Below are positions 38,494 to 48,284 of a stretch of DNA of 64,000 nucleotides, piece after piece. Source of the DNA: Lysinibacillus sp. BPa_S21 (lineage in GTDB: Bacteria > Bacillota > Bacilli > Bacillales_A > Planococcaceae); NCBI RefSeq assembly GCF_023337795.1, contig NZ_JALIRS010000008.1, forward strand, positions 1 through 64,000. Direction: 5' to 3'. A program made the translations under genes and the position numbers. Every line of letters begins with the position of its first letter. Position 1 is the stretch's first letter. The notes beneath the pieces are model-generated. The model had not been told where the DNA came from, did no database searches, and saw nothing but the letters and a program-made list of their open reading frames with translations.

Positions 38494-41124
38494 ATGAGTA
38501 ATCAAAAAGTGAATTTATTAAAAGAATGGTTTAGCCAAACGGAAGGATATGTAGAATTTCGTTTAATCGGACAACAAGGTTTAGTGGAGCGTCGTTTTAT
38601 GGAAGTAGAAGATGTAACAGAAGCGGTACTTGATAATTTAAATGAAGAAGGTAAGCAACAAAATGTAAATGTTTACTTTAGTGTTTCAACACGAAAGTGC
38701 AAATCTGGAAAAGAGGAAGACGTGTTACATGTACCAGGCTTATGGTTAGATATCGATCCAAAGCATGCAACATATGAAGAGGCGATGCAAGTAGTAAAAT
38801 CACTACCTACACCGCCAACTGCCACTGTTTCTAGTGGAAATGGTATCCACGCATATTTTAAATTTAATGAACCATTTGAAGTGGTAGATGATCATTCATT
38901 CAAGTTCATTAAAGAATTGAGTTTAAAGCTGCATACATTTGCTAAGGCAGATAATACAGCAGATTTAGCCCGTTTATTACGAGTGCCAAATAGTATGAAT
39001 GTGAAAAACTTAATGGACGTTAAGCTTTGCTCGCTAGTGGAATTCACAGGTGCTACTTATAGTTTAGACTGTTTTACATATTTAGATGATGTAGAAATTA
39101 AAACAGTAAGTAAAACATTAGAAACTATTGAAATCGAAGAGTTATCCCCTGTTGAAATCGATGCATTACAAGTGCCGTTTTCTATTAAAAGTTTAATAGT
39201 AAATGGCCCTGAAGAGGGGGAAGATCGTTCAAAAAAAATCTTCCATGTTGTAATTGAGTTATTAAAAGCTCAACATACACCCGAAGAAATCGCATTTGTA
39301 TTATTAAATGATGAGTGGGCGATTGGAGAAAAAATTAGTGATCGACATCATGCAGCTAAGTTACAGTACATTGAAAGAGTCATTATAAATGCATCGCAAG
39401 TTTTAAATGAGGAACAAGATAATTTGGAGGTTGAGCAACTATTAAATAAGATAGATACAAATGAATGTTTAGTTTATGAGTATAATAATTGCTACTATGA
39501 AAAACAAAGAAGATTATCAAACTTCATCTTTGTACCTGAGGAAAGAGTACATGCAAATATAGACGAATATCTAAAAGGCCATATCGTTTTAAATAATGGC
39601 GAAATTTTAAAAAATATTGTATTAACAGCTAAAGCATTTAGTAGTAAGAAAGGCTTCATTGAAGAAATAAACAGTACTAAAATTAGCTGGTTAGGTGACG
39701 AAAAACATTTGCAATATTTAAAGGAACTATTTATGACAAAACAAGTTGTAGACAAATATGCTGTAAGTAAAATTGGTCTACACAATAACTTATTTATTAC
39801 TCCGAATAAAGTCATTGATAGTGAAGGGATTGTTGAAAACAGTAAGTATATTTACATGCCAAAGCTCACTGAAGGGCAAATGGATCTTGAATTATCAATG
39901 GATATGCTGTCATCTTATTACTGGAAGGATCTTGCAAAAGAAGTATTGCCATTATTAGCACAAGTTAATGAAGAGGGGGTTATTAATACGATTATTGGTT
40001 GGCACTTTGTTACACCTATAGTTCCTTTATTACGTAAATATACAGATAATGCATTTCCACAGTTAATGATTTGGGGTACACAAAGTGCTGGTAAAACTAG
40101 TACAGCACAGTTATTCGGCAAATTATTTGGTAATCCAGAGGTTCGTTCTTGTACCCGACCCGCCTTCTCAATTACAAGGGAGGTCGATTTATTAAACGGT
40201 GTTCCGCTATATTTAGATGAATTTAGACCATATAATATGTCAGCTTCTAACTGGAAAGGTTTAAAGAACTTGGCCTTAAATGCGTATAAAGCAGCATTAG
40301 ATAGTAGAGGCAATAAAAATCAAGGTACTGTCACTTATAGACTAACGGCACCAATTGTATGGTTGGGGGAGACAAGCTTTGAGGAATCGAACATGTTAGA
40401 ACGTTTGATTATTGCTCAACTTACACCAAATACATTATGCCAAAATGACAGCTATAAAAAGGCATATAAAAAGATAAGCGCATTAAAAATGTCAGGGTTT
40501 ATGCCTGGTTATGTACAGTGGTTACTAAATAAGATTGAAAGTGAAGATATTTTACTAGGTACGTTATATGAACATTATAAAGAAATGGTAGATTGTAAAT
40601 ATGATTTACATGAACGTCCGTTAGCGAATCTAGCTATGGTATTAGTTGGAGTGCATTTATTTAATGAATTGGCTAATGAATTACAAATTGATTGTACTAT
40701 CGATCAGAATGTTGTGATTGAGGAACAAGTCAAGCACTTTAGAGACAATAAGATTCATAATGCTTTACAAAATCTATTTAAGTATACAGCAGCGATTGTA
40801 CAAAGTAATAATTATGACTTTAAGAAAGGAACGCATTATGAATATAATGCTTCACAAAATAAGCTAACTATTGCTAGAGAAATGTGGCTCCCAGCAGTAA
40901 GAAAGTACATGAAGGAACATGATTATGTAGATGAACGCTTTTCTGATAAGCAAATTGAAAATTTATTAAAAGAAAATAAGTCACAATCAGGCTTTGTATT
41001 GCATACATCGGATCCAAGAACTATGGGCGGGAAATCAACTCGAAGCTATGTTATTGATACACAAAGATTAGAGGAAGAATTAGATATTCAGAAGGAGGTT
41101 TGGGAAGTACGTTTACATTTCTAG
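38494..41124 (+). CDS. Primase-helicase replication protein
   Basis: An 876-residue protein. The N-terminal third looks like an archaeo-eukaryotic-type primase: catalytic Asp86 and Asp88 in WLDIDPK, then SSGNGIHAYF with His119, then ARLLRVPNSMN. The C-terminal part is a P-loop helicase of the DUF927/SF3-like kind: Walker A GTQSAGKT (528-535) and Walker B VPLYLDEF. This architecture is used by phage satellites and integrative plasmids to start replication at iterons, and the iteron region lies directly upstream. ATG follows AAAGGAGG. Closed by a terminator. It implies that the island can replicate after excision. Confidence 0.85.
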   Translation: MSNQKVNLLKEWFSQTEGYVEFRLIGQQGLVERRFMEVEDVTEAVLDNLNEEGKQQNVNVYFSVSTRKCKSGKEEDVLHVPGLWLDIDPKHATYEEAMQVVKSLPTPPTATVSSGNGIHAYFKFNEPFEVVDDHSFKFIKELSLKLHTFAKADNTADLARLLRVPNSMNVKNLMDVKLCSLVEFTGATYSLDCFTYLDDVEIKTVSKTLETIEIEELSPVEIDALQVPFSIKSLIVNGPEEGEDRSKKIFHVVIELLKAQHTPEEIAFVLLNDEWAIGEKISDRHHAAKLQYIERVIINASQVLNEEQDNLEVEQLLNKIDTNECLVYEYNNCYYEKQRRLSNFIFVPEERVHANIDEYLKGHIVLNNGEILKNIVLTAKAFSSKKGFIEEINSTKISWLGDEKHLQYLKELFMTKQVVDKYAVSKIGLHNNLFITPNKVIDSEGIVENSKYIYMPKLTEGQMDLELSMDMLSSYYWKDLAKEVLPLLAQVNEEGVINTIIGWHFVTPIVPLLRKYTDNAFPQLMIWGTQSAGKTSTAQLFGKLFGNPEVRSCTRPAFSITREVDLLNGVPLYLDEFRPYNMSASNWKGLKNLALNAYKAALDSRGNKNQGTVTYRLTAPIVWLGETSFEESNMLERLIIAQLTPNTLCQNDSYKKAYKKISALKMSGFMPGYVQWLLNKIESEDILLGTLYEHYKEMVDCKYDLHERPLANLAMVLVGVHLFNELANELQIDCTIDQNVVIEEQVKHFRDNKIHNALQNLFKYTAAIVQSNNYDFKKGTHYEYNASQNKLTIAREMWLPAVRKYMKEHDYVDERFSDKQIENLLKENKSQSGFVLHTSDPRTMGGKSTRSYVIDTQRLEEELDIQKEVWEVRLHF

Positions 41125-41148
41125 AAACACATAATTAGAATAGAAAAG

Positions 41149-41183
41149 GCTGTAGTTCACAATAGATGTGGCTACAGCTTTTT
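41149..41183 (+). terminator. Terminator of the primase-helicase gene
   Basis: GCTGTAG pairs with CTACAGC, followed by five T. Confidence 0.75.
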
Positions 41184-41361
41184 CGCTATTACTACACAAG
41201 AAATAAGACCTGAAATTACATTGTATCAGGGTGTTTATAGTACCAACTACAATAACTACAATATATAGATATATGTAATATGAATAGTTGTACACAAAGA
41301 TTTTATTACTGTACATACTTCATGATAATAAGTAGTAATTGTAGTTTTATTTCATATTTAT

Positions 41362-41470
41362 TACCGTAGAAATCCAATAGAAATCTACGGTAAGTTCGTA
41401 TAAATCTACTATATTTACCGTAGAAATCTACGATAACTTTAGTAACTTATACGTCAAATCCAATAGAAAT
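41362..41470. promoter_or_regulatory. Palindromic repeat cluster
   Basis: TACCGTAGA and TCTACGGTA form a dyad at 41362-41392; TACCGTAGA and TCTACGATA form a tighter one at 41416-41435. AATCCAATAGAAAT occurs at 41371 and again at 41457. The cluster lies in the 470-bp gap between the convergent primase-helicase and repressor genes and looks like protein-binding sites. The rest of the gap has no gene. Confidence 0.45.
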
Positions 41471-41593
41471 TTATTTTATATGACTTAGTGTTTTTCTCTT
41501 AATAGCAAAAAATGCAGAGGTGTGGTGCGTTTTCAAAAGTTGTAAATGCACCAATACACAATAAATTGCCCTCATAAAGTTATTACGCAACAG

Positions 41594-41935
41594 TTACTCA
41601 TTATCTTTCCAAGCGATTAAAGACTCAATAAACATTAAAACAGCTTTTTGATCTTTCTTAGAACGACCTTCTAACAGACGTACAATTTTCTCTAACTCAA
41701 AGCTAAGCACTTTCGAGTGGGTTTCTTTATCATCAAATAGCTCTTCTAATGTAATTTCTAACGCAACACATACTTTTGCAACGCTCTCAATTGTAGCGTT
41801 CTTTTCTCCACGTTCAAGTTGTCCAATATATGTGTTATGCAAAGAAGCACGATATGCTAGTTCTTCTTGGCTAAGTCCACGTTCTTTACGTAAGAAGCGG
41901 ATTCTCTCCCCAACTACTTTTGTTAAATTCGTCAT
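41594..41935 (-). CDS. XRE-family repressor
   Basis: A 113-residue regulator with an N-terminal helix-turn-helix (about residues 8-65; ERIRFLRKERGLSQEELAYRASLHNTYIGQLERG split across the motif) and a C-terminal helical extension (KDQKAVLMFIESLIAW) likely to dimerise. It is transcribed away from a small zinc protein gene and shares with it a 155-bp region containing a repeated operator-like sequence. In phage satellites and integrative plasmids such a gene is the master repressor; that role is inferred from position. Confidence 0.85.
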   Translation of the reverse strand: MTNLTKVVGERIRFLRKERGLSQEELAYRASLHNTYIGQLERGEKNATIESVAKVCVALEITLEELFDDKETHSKVLSFELEKIVRLLEGRSKKDQKAVLMFIESLIAWKDNE

Positions 41936-41983
41936 GTAATCACCTCATCATTAAGGATTGACGAGAAATGATTCAAAAACCAT

Positions 41984-42033
41984 ATACTATAGATACAATT
42001 TTTTATTAAAATAAAATATACTATTGATATTGT
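41984..42033. promoter_or_regulatory. Candidate operator pair for the XRE repressor
   Basis: ATACTATAGATACAAT (41984-41999) and ATACTATTGATATTGT (42018-42033) match at 12 of 16 positions, in direct orientation, 34 bp apart, between the two divergent genes. Confidence 0.5.
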
Positions 42034-42090
42034 TTTTGAGTGGAGGTAGTATAAGTACAGCCAGAAAAATATTTGAGGAGTGATAGAATA

Positions 42091-42405
42091 ATGGATCACG
42101 AACAATTTGATGCTTGGACAATATGGGAACATGAACAAACGCTAGAAAATTTACAACAAAGTTATAAATGTAAAGAATTTAGAAAAGATTTGAAGCGAGG
42201 GTGGGGCTTTAAGTGTAGCAATTGTGATGAAAAGGTATCTAGTAAGACTCATCATGAATACTGGGGTTTTACAATATCGTTTTCACAGCAACCTGTACCG
42301 GATTTATACCGCTTCTGTTCAAAAGAATGTGGGGATGTTATTTATTATGGTTTATATCAAAAGCACTTAAATGAAATAGAACTAATTAAACAAAAGTATT
42401 GTTAA
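42091..42405 (+). CDS. Small cysteine-rich protein of unknown function
   Basis: A 104-residue protein with CSNC (about residues 43-46) and FCSKEC (about 83-88), a treble-clef or MYM-like metal-binding pattern, flanked by aromatic-rich segments (HHEYWGFTISF). ATG 42091 follows GAGGAG by ten bases. It is divergent from the XRE repressor and closed by a terminator, so it is the gene most directly placed under that repressor. I do not recognise the family; an early regulator or anti-repressor is possible but unsupported. Confidence 0.65.
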   Translation: MDHEQFDAWTIWEHEQTLENLQQSYKCKEFRKDLKRGWGFKCSNCDEKVSSKTHHEYWGFTISFSQQPVPDLYRFCSKECGDVIYYGLYQKHLNEIELIKQKYC

Positions 42406-42428
42406 TTCTGTTTTTATAAAGTTTGGTA

Positions 42429-42456
42429 AGCACAGTCCTTAGAGTCTGTGCTTTTT
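42429..42456 (+). terminator. Terminator after the small cysteine-rich gene
   Basis: AGCACAG pairs with CTGTGCT, followed by five T. From 42457 to 42712 no gene is visible. Confidence 0.75.
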
Positions 42457-42712
42457 AATTTTGTCAAAAGCGAGATACTGCTAGGAGAATTAGTGAAATA
42501 GAAATGCTGTTTGGGAATTTGACCCATTAAAGAGGGTAATTTATACGCTGCGTATGTTATGATAGATGAAGTTGCTTTTATAATAAATTTATTTTAAAGA
42601 AGCTAATTTTATTGGCTATAGGTTTAATTTCATAATCAATTGTACTGTTTAAAATTAAATATCGGCTGTATTTAGTTTTTCATGTTTTAAATAATTAAAA
42701 GGTGGGATAGTT

Positions 42713-44440
42713 TTGATTTTTAAAGAACTTAGTATTATGAATTTCAGAAGTTTTGAAAATGTAACATTGGAATTAACAAATCGTAATATAATATTTGGAT
42801 TAAATGATATCGGAAAGACAAACTTATTAGCAGCAATTCGCTTCTTGCTTGACAGCAAATTTAGAAATAATGGTTTAGTTGATTCTGATTTTTACAATAA
42901 AGATATAACTAAAGAAATCAATATCACTCTCAAGATAAATATTGCTGATGATGAAGAAAATGATGATAATAAAAAAATTTATACTATGATGCGAGGGGCT
43001 ATTACATCAGAAGCGGAGGAGGTATTTATTCAACTTAAATCAGTATATGACGGTGAATCTCTTATAGGGCGGCCTAATCTATTTTGGGGAGTAGATATAG
43101 GGAATTTAGAAGCTATTCCAAGTAATCAGTCATTTTTTGACTTAGATAAGTATTTTAATGTAGTTTATATAGATTCTTCCATAAAATTAGAGGATGTATT
43201 TAAAAAATATTCAAGAGAGCTATTTAAAGGAGAATCTAGTATTAATGAAGATGAAAGAGAAGAACTGAATACACATATAAAAAATCTTAATGCAAGTGTA
43301 GGTCAGTTGAATACTATTAAAGCATTTGAAAATGAGTTGATAGAAGAATATAAGAAATTTAAAGATGACAAGAACTTTAAAGTATCAATTCGATCGGAAG
43401 TAGAATTAAGTAATATTCATAGTAAACTCAAACCCTATATATTGGATGACAAACTTGAAAATTATCCAACTTCGGGAGATGGTAGGAAAAAAATTCTTGC
43501 TTATACACTGTTTACACTTGAAAATCGAAGACTAGAAGATAAAAAGATTAATATATTTTTAATCGAAGAATTAGAAAATCATTTACATAGATCAATGGAA
43601 ATCGCACTTTCTTATCAAATTTTTACGGATGAAATATTTAAATACTTGTTTATGACGACTCACTCTTCTTTATTAATTAGTCAAATGGATGATGTTAATC
43701 TAATAAAGCTATTTAAAGGAAATAAAGTAACAGGAAAGTCATATACATATACAGTACCTGAAAGTTATAAAACGTTAAAACAAAAATTAAATCAAAATTT
43801 AGCGGAAGCTGTCTTTGCTGATGTAGTCCTATTAGTAGAAGGTCCATCGGAGAAAATATTGTTTGAAAGAATACTTAAGGAAAAGTGTGAGAGATATGAG
43901 AGTTTCGGCGGATATATCTTAGAAGTAGATGGTATCAATTTTATTGAATATTATAAAGTTCTAATTGCTCTAGGAATTAAAGTGATTGTAAAAACAGACA
44001 ATGATTTGAAAAAGGTTAAAGGAAAAGATTATTGTAATCTATTAGGAGTAAATAGGTGTCAGAGATTAATTGAATGCACAGAAAAAAATAATATAAAGAT
44101 AGATCCTTCTTTATATGAAAGTGATTTGGATTATGTAATTGAAAAAAAGAGATATATATATAGTAAATTGCCTGTTACTATAAGTAGACTTAAGCGCAAT
44201 AAAGTTTATCTATCTAAGGTAGATTTAGAAAATGATTTATTTGAAGTAATACCCCAAATTATGGATGACTTAGCTAAAAGAAACAATAGTTCAAAGTGCG
44301 GGGTGGATTACTTACAAAGCGCTAAACTCATTAATATGATTAAATTAAGCACATCTTTGGATGATAACGCAATAAATAGAATTTATAAAGATGAAAGGTT
44401 TGAATGTGTAAAAGCATTGGTGGATTTATGTTGCCGTTAG
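42713..44440 (+). CDS. gajA: Gabija anti-phage protein GajA (OLD-type ATPase-TOPRIM nuclease)
   Basis: A 575-residue protein with an ABC-type ATPase domain (Walker A GLNDIGKT at 29-36, Walker B FLIEELENH, H-loop MTTHSS) and a C-terminal TOPRIM nuclease domain (Glu376 in LLVEGPSEK, Asp429 and Asp431 in KTDND). Length and domain order fit GajA, a nucleotide-sensing DNA nickase that works with GajB. The next gene is a UvrD-type helicase overlapping it, which distinguishes Gabija from a lone OLD nuclease. The start is TTG 42713 behind GGTGGG. AT-rich codon use sets it apart from the core genes. Confidence 0.9.
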   Translation: MIFKELSIMNFRSFENVTLELTNRNIIFGLNDIGKTNLLAAIRFLLDSKFRNNGLVDSDFYNKDITKEINITLKINIADDEENDDNKKIYTMMRGAITSEAEEVFIQLKSVYDGESLIGRPNLFWGVDIGNLEAIPSNQSFFDLDKYFNVVYIDSSIKLEDVFKKYSRELFKGESSINEDEREELNTHIKNLNASVGQLNTIKAFENELIEEYKKFKDDKNFKVSIRSEVELSNIHSKLKPYILDDKLENYPTSGDGRKKILAYTLFTLENRRLEDKKINIFLIEELENHLHRSMEIALSYQIFTDEIFKYLFMTTHSSLLISQMDDVNLIKLFKGNKVTGKSYTYTVPESYKTLKQKLNQNLAEAVFADVVLLVEGPSEKILFERILKEKCERYESFGGYILEVDGINFIEYYKVLIALGIKVIVKTDNDLKKVKGKDYCNLLGVNRCQRLIECTEKNNIKIDPSLYESDLDYVIEKKRYIYSKLPVTISRLKRNKVYLSKVDLENDLFEVIPQIMDDLAKRNNSSKCGVDYLQSAKLINMIKLSTSLDDNAINRIYKDERFECVKALVDLCCR

Positions 44441-45969
44441 ATAAAGATGTGAGAGATCAGATTCTTATTGCTGACACCAATGTAGTAATAAGTGCGAGTG
44501 CTGGTACAGGGAAAACACATACTACAATCCAAAGGATTATTAAAGATATTGAAAAAAATAATAATTATAAAACTTTCGCAGCTATTACATTTACTCGTAA
44601 AGCAGCAAGAGAAATAATCAACCGACTAGGAGTTAATAAAAGTGGTGGATTTGTAGGTACTAATGATAATTTTATTTTGTCAGAAATAATTCAGCCTTTT
44701 ATGCATGATGTCTATGGAATTAAGTTTAAAATAGAAGTCAAGCCGGATTTTAATGATGAAAATCAAATAATGAATTTTTCAGAAGGAATCAAAAAAATAG
44801 AAGAAACTCAATTAATGTGTAAATACAGTGATATTAAAAAAAATTTTGCTTTTCAGTTAGCTCTAGATATTTTAAAAAAATCATATTCAGCAAGAAGATA
44901 TTTGAAATCAAAATACTATAGAATTTATATTGACGAATATCAAGATAGCGATGTTGATATGCATTGTTTCTTTATGTATATTTGTGACGAACTTGATATT
45001 CCATTGTTTGTAGTTGGAGACACAAAACAATCTATATATGGTTGGCGTGGAGCTTATAGCGATGGGTTTGAAGAATTGTGTACAAAACCCGGTTTTAGAA
45101 AATTCGAATTATGGCATAACTTTAGATCTAATAAAGTGATTCAAAACTATTCAAATATATTTATGGAAAGTGTAAGACATCATTATAATCAAACGGATTT
45201 TAATGATGAAGTAATAGCATACAGATATGACACCGATGAGGAAGCGATAAATTTTATAAATAAATGGATAGATATTGATGAAAAATGTGCATTTTTGAAT
45301 TTCAGCAATAATAATGCAGAAAATTGGAGTAGACGATTAAATGAAGTTGGCATACCATTTGTTTTTATACCTGGATCCCCTTTAGATAACTCCAACCTTG
45401 AAAGCGAGCATATTTGGGTTGCTAGGTGCATAGCAAATTATGAATTACAACAAAAATTTAGCGAATATGATTTTATGGATGAAATTCCGATGCCAGAAGC
45501 CTATCGAATAGCTGACTTAAAAAGGTTATTAGAACACATTAAGAACTCGAAAAATAATTATGCATTCTATGAAAAGAACTGTATAAAATTATATGAGTAT
45601 CTAGGTTATGACGGAAATACTGAGAAAATAAAAAGAGAAATAGATTCTTTATTTAAAGTTATAAATGATGAAAAATATATACCTACTTATAACCAAGAGC
45701 GATACAAATTAACATGTGGAACAATTCATTCATCTAAAGGACTTGAGTTTGAACAAGTAATAATAAATGCACAAGACTATAACATGCATAGAGAAGGAAC
45801 AAAATTCCTTCATTACGTGGCTGTATCAAGACCAGAGAAAAGATTATTGGTTATTGGTCAAACTTATTTTTTTGAAAGGTATATAAGTTATGTTGATGAT
45901 GTCATTTTACAAACTCAGGGATTAGGAATTGAGATAAATAGTGAATCTATAATTAAAATAATTGAATAA
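44428..45969 (+). CDS. gajB: Gabija anti-phage protein GajB (UvrD-like helicase)
   Basis: A 513-residue SF1 helicase: Walker A ASAGTGKT (23-30), DEYQD box at 169-173, VVGDTKQSIYGWRG, GTIHSSKGLEFEQV and the motif VI region VAVSRPEKR. It lacks the long accessory domains of true UvrD/PcrA, as expected for GajB, which binds GajA and responds to DNA ends. I choose ATG 44428 (GGTGG four bases upstream), giving a 13-base overlap with gajA; ATG 44404 in the same frame is an alternative. The end of the gene is followed by a terminator-like hairpin at 46093. Confidence 0.9.
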   Translation: MLPLDKDVRDQILIADTNVVISASAGTGKTHTTIQRIIKDIEKNNNYKTFAAITFTRKAAREIINRLGVNKSGGFVGTNDNFILSEIIQPFMHDVYGIKFKIEVKPDFNDENQIMNFSEGIKKIEETQLMCKYSDIKKNFAFQLALDILKKSYSARRYLKSKYYRIYIDEYQDSDVDMHCFFMYICDELDIPLFVVGDTKQSIYGWRGAYSDGFEELCTKPGFRKFELWHNFRSNKVIQNYSNIFMESVRHHYNQTDFNDEVIAYRYDTDEEAINFINKWIDIDEKCAFLNFSNNNAENWSRRLNEVGIPFVFIPGSPLDNSNLESEHIWVARCIANYELQQKFSEYDFMDEIPMPEAYRIADLKRLLEHIKNSKNNYAFYEKNCIKLYEYLGYDGNTEKIKREIDSLFKVINDEKYIPTYNQERYKLTCGTIHSSKGLEFEQVIINAQDYNMHREGTKFLHYVAVSRPEKRLLVIGQTYFFERYISYVDDVILQTQGLGIEINSESIIKIIE

Positions 45970-46048
45970 TTATAATATGTTGTTTTATTTAATGTAGTCC
46001 CAAAATGAAGTACTTTCGCAATATTGATTAAACTACATTTAAACAGTT

Positions 46049-46125
46049 GGTTCGAATTAAATTTCTTTTTTAAACAAAGGTTTTTGAAGTTCAAACCCTT
46101 GAATAGCAAGGGTTTTTATTTTGTC
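46049..46125 (+). other. Terminator hairpin and possible relic attachment site
   Basis: GGTTCGA (46049-46055) followed by a hairpin AAACCCTT/AAGGGTTT and TTATTTTGTCTAT (46093-46127) reproduces the order seen at attL: T-arm sequence, then a hairpin of nearly the same sequence and the same ATTTTGTCTAT tail (34344-34380). The core itself is destroyed. The hairpin should also end gajAB transcription. The rest of 45970-46508 shows no gene; a -10-like TATAAT at 46438-46443 may serve mod. Confidence 0.45.
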
Positions 46126-46508
46126 TATTAGAAATAAGGATGTGGGGTAGTAAATCTCCGGTCTGAGGAATACGAATCATAAAAGTATTAGAATAATTAA
46201 CACAAAAAATTTCCCTTGCCTAAGTTATCAATATTGTGTTTTCCTCTGATGCATGTGAAGTGATTATAAAAAATAAAATGAGAATCTGATTAGGAAATAC
46301 ATTGTGAACTTTATCTGTATTGTTTTAGTGCTAAATTATATACGGAAATAATATATTTTAATTAATACAATTTTATTTCATATACAAGTTTCATTTAGAA
46401 ATATAGCCTCTGTCTAAAGATTTTGTGAAAAGCTTGATATAATACCAATATGATATGATGGCTTATAGATTTTCATCAATTAAAAAGGATAAGAGAGGCA
46501 TACGATAT

Positions 46509-48284
46509 ATGAAAAATAAATTAGAACTTACTTGGTTCGGTAAAGACGAAAAAATGAGTGTTGAACCTAGGTTACTAATTGAAAATAATAACCTATCTAA
46601 CATACAGGAGGATCCAGATACAGAAAACTTTATTATACATGGTGATAATTTATTGGCATTGAAAGCATTAGAAAATAAATATGCAGGTAAAATAAAATGT
46701 ATATATATAGATCCTCCTTATAACATTAATGCAGCTAATGAACATTATGATGATTTTGTTGAGCATTCAAAATGGTTGAAGTTAATGAAAGCCCGTTTAG
46801 AAATACTTAGAAGATTATTGGCTCCAGAAGGGTCAATTTGGATACAAATTGATGATGAGGAAATGGCATATTTAAAAGTACTATGCGATGAGGTTTTCAA
46901 GAGATGTAATTATGTAAATACTCTTTCGGTAAATATGAAAAATGTAGCAGGTGTTTCTGGTGGGGGAGAAGATAAACGTCTCAAAAAAAATTGTGAATAC
47001 ATACTTGTATACGCAAGAGACTATAGTAAAATGCCTACTTTCAAACCACAATACATTTATACGGAAATGTCGGATTTGATAGATCAATATTTAAAGGAAA
47101 AGAAAAGTTGGAAATATACTACGGTACTTGTTGATCCAGGACAGAAAGAATATTTCGGATCAACAGTTGATGGTGATGGTAACGAAATAAAAGTGTATTT
47201 ACGAAAAAATGTAGTTACTATGTCAGTTAATCAAATTGCTAGAAGAGATGGTATTACGATTAAAGAAGCATATAAAAAATATGGAATAAATGTCTTCCGT
47301 ACAACTAATGCTCAGTCATCAATTAGAACTAGGGTAATGGATTATCGTAAAGAACAGGATATTAAGGAAAGTATAATTTCAATAGAATATGTTCCTAAAA
47401 CAGGAAAAAATAAAGGTGTAGTTTATGAACAATTCTACAAAGATGACAAATGTAATCTGTTTGTATGGTTAAGGGATACATCAGAAGTTATCGATGGCGA
47501 ATTATACAAACGAGATTTATTAGGAACATATTGGGATATGAACGCATGGATGAAAAATGTTACTAAAGAAGGCGGAGTTAAATTCCCTAATAGTAAAAAA
47601 CCAGAGCAACTTATAAGAACCATACTAGAAATGACTACGGAACCTAACGACATAGTATTAGATTCTTTCTTGGGCTCAGGTACTACCGCAGCAGTTGCGC
47701 ATAAAATGGGTAGAAGATATATCGGTATTGAAATGGGAGACCATGCATATTCTCATTGTAAACCAAGATTAGATAGTGTAATTGCCGGCGAAGACGATGC
47801 AGGCATCACTAAATCTGCTGATTGGTCATCTGGAGGCGGTTATCGTTTTTATGAGTTAGCCCCTTCTTTAATCAATACAGATGGATTTGGAGAAACTATT
47901 ATAAACAAGGAGTATAACGCTGATATGTTAGCTTCAGCTGTAGCACTTCACGAAGGTTTTATATATCAGCCGTCTAGCGAACTTTTTTGGAAGCAATCTA
48001 AAGGTAGTGATAATAGTTATTTATTTGTAACTACTAAACATGTAACAAAAAATTTATTAGATGCTATAAGAGGTACTATGGAAGATGAAGAATATCTAAT
48101 AGTTGCTTGTTGTTCTTATGACTTAGGTATTGACAAGACGTACTCTAACATAGTGATTAAAAAAATACCACAAATGTTATTAAACAATTGCGAGTTTGAT
48201 AAAGCAGATTATAATTTAAATATTATTAATCCTCCAGTATTTATAAATGAAGATGATGATGAGGAGTCTGATAGTGATGAATAA
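46509..48284 (+). CDS. mod: Type III restriction-modification methyltransferase (Mod)
   Basis: A 591-residue N6-adenine methyltransferase of the beta class: catalytic DPPY at residues 68-71 precedes the AdoMet motif FLGSG (387-391), with a long target-recognition region between them (about 130-370). The N-terminal FIIHGDNLLALKALE is typical of type III Mod. It both protects host DNA and gives the complex its specificity; the target sequence cannot be read from the protein. ATG 46509 follows AGAGG; the frame runs 18 codons further upstream. It overlaps res by eight bases. Confidence 0.92.
   Translation: MKNKLELTWFGKDEKMSVEPRLLIENNNLSNIQEDPDTENFIIHGDNLLALKALENKYAGKIKCIYIDPPYNINAANEHYDDFVEHSKWLKLMKARLEILRRLLAPEGSIWIQIDDEEMAYLKVLCDEVFKRCNYVNTLSVNMKNVAGVSGGGEDKRLKKNCEYILVYARDYSKMPTFKPQYIYTEMSDLIDQYLKEKKSWKYTTVLVDPGQKEYFGSTVDGDGNEIKVYLRKNVVTMSVNQIARRDGITIKEAYKKYGINVFRTTNAQSSIRTRVMDYRKEQDIKESIISIEYVPKTGKNKGVVYEQFYKDDKCNLFVWLRDTSEVIDGELYKRDLLGTYWDMNAWMKNVTKEGGVKFPNSKKPEQLIRTILEMTTEPNDIVLDSFLGSGTTAAVAHKMGRRYIGIEMGDHAYSHCKPRLDSVIAGEDDAGITKSADWSSGGGYRFYELAPSLINTDGFGETIINKEYNADMLASAVALHEGFIYQPSSELFWKQSKGSDNSYLFVTTKHVTKNLLDAIRGTMEDEEYLIVACCSYDLGIDKTYSNIVIKKIPQMLLNNCEFDKADYNLNIINPPVFINEDDDEESDSDE

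Noticed and set aside
44428..45969. Housekeeping PcrA/UvrD helicase
   Set aside because: Too short, lacking the accessory domains, and coupled to an OLD-type nuclease gene; Gabija fits better.
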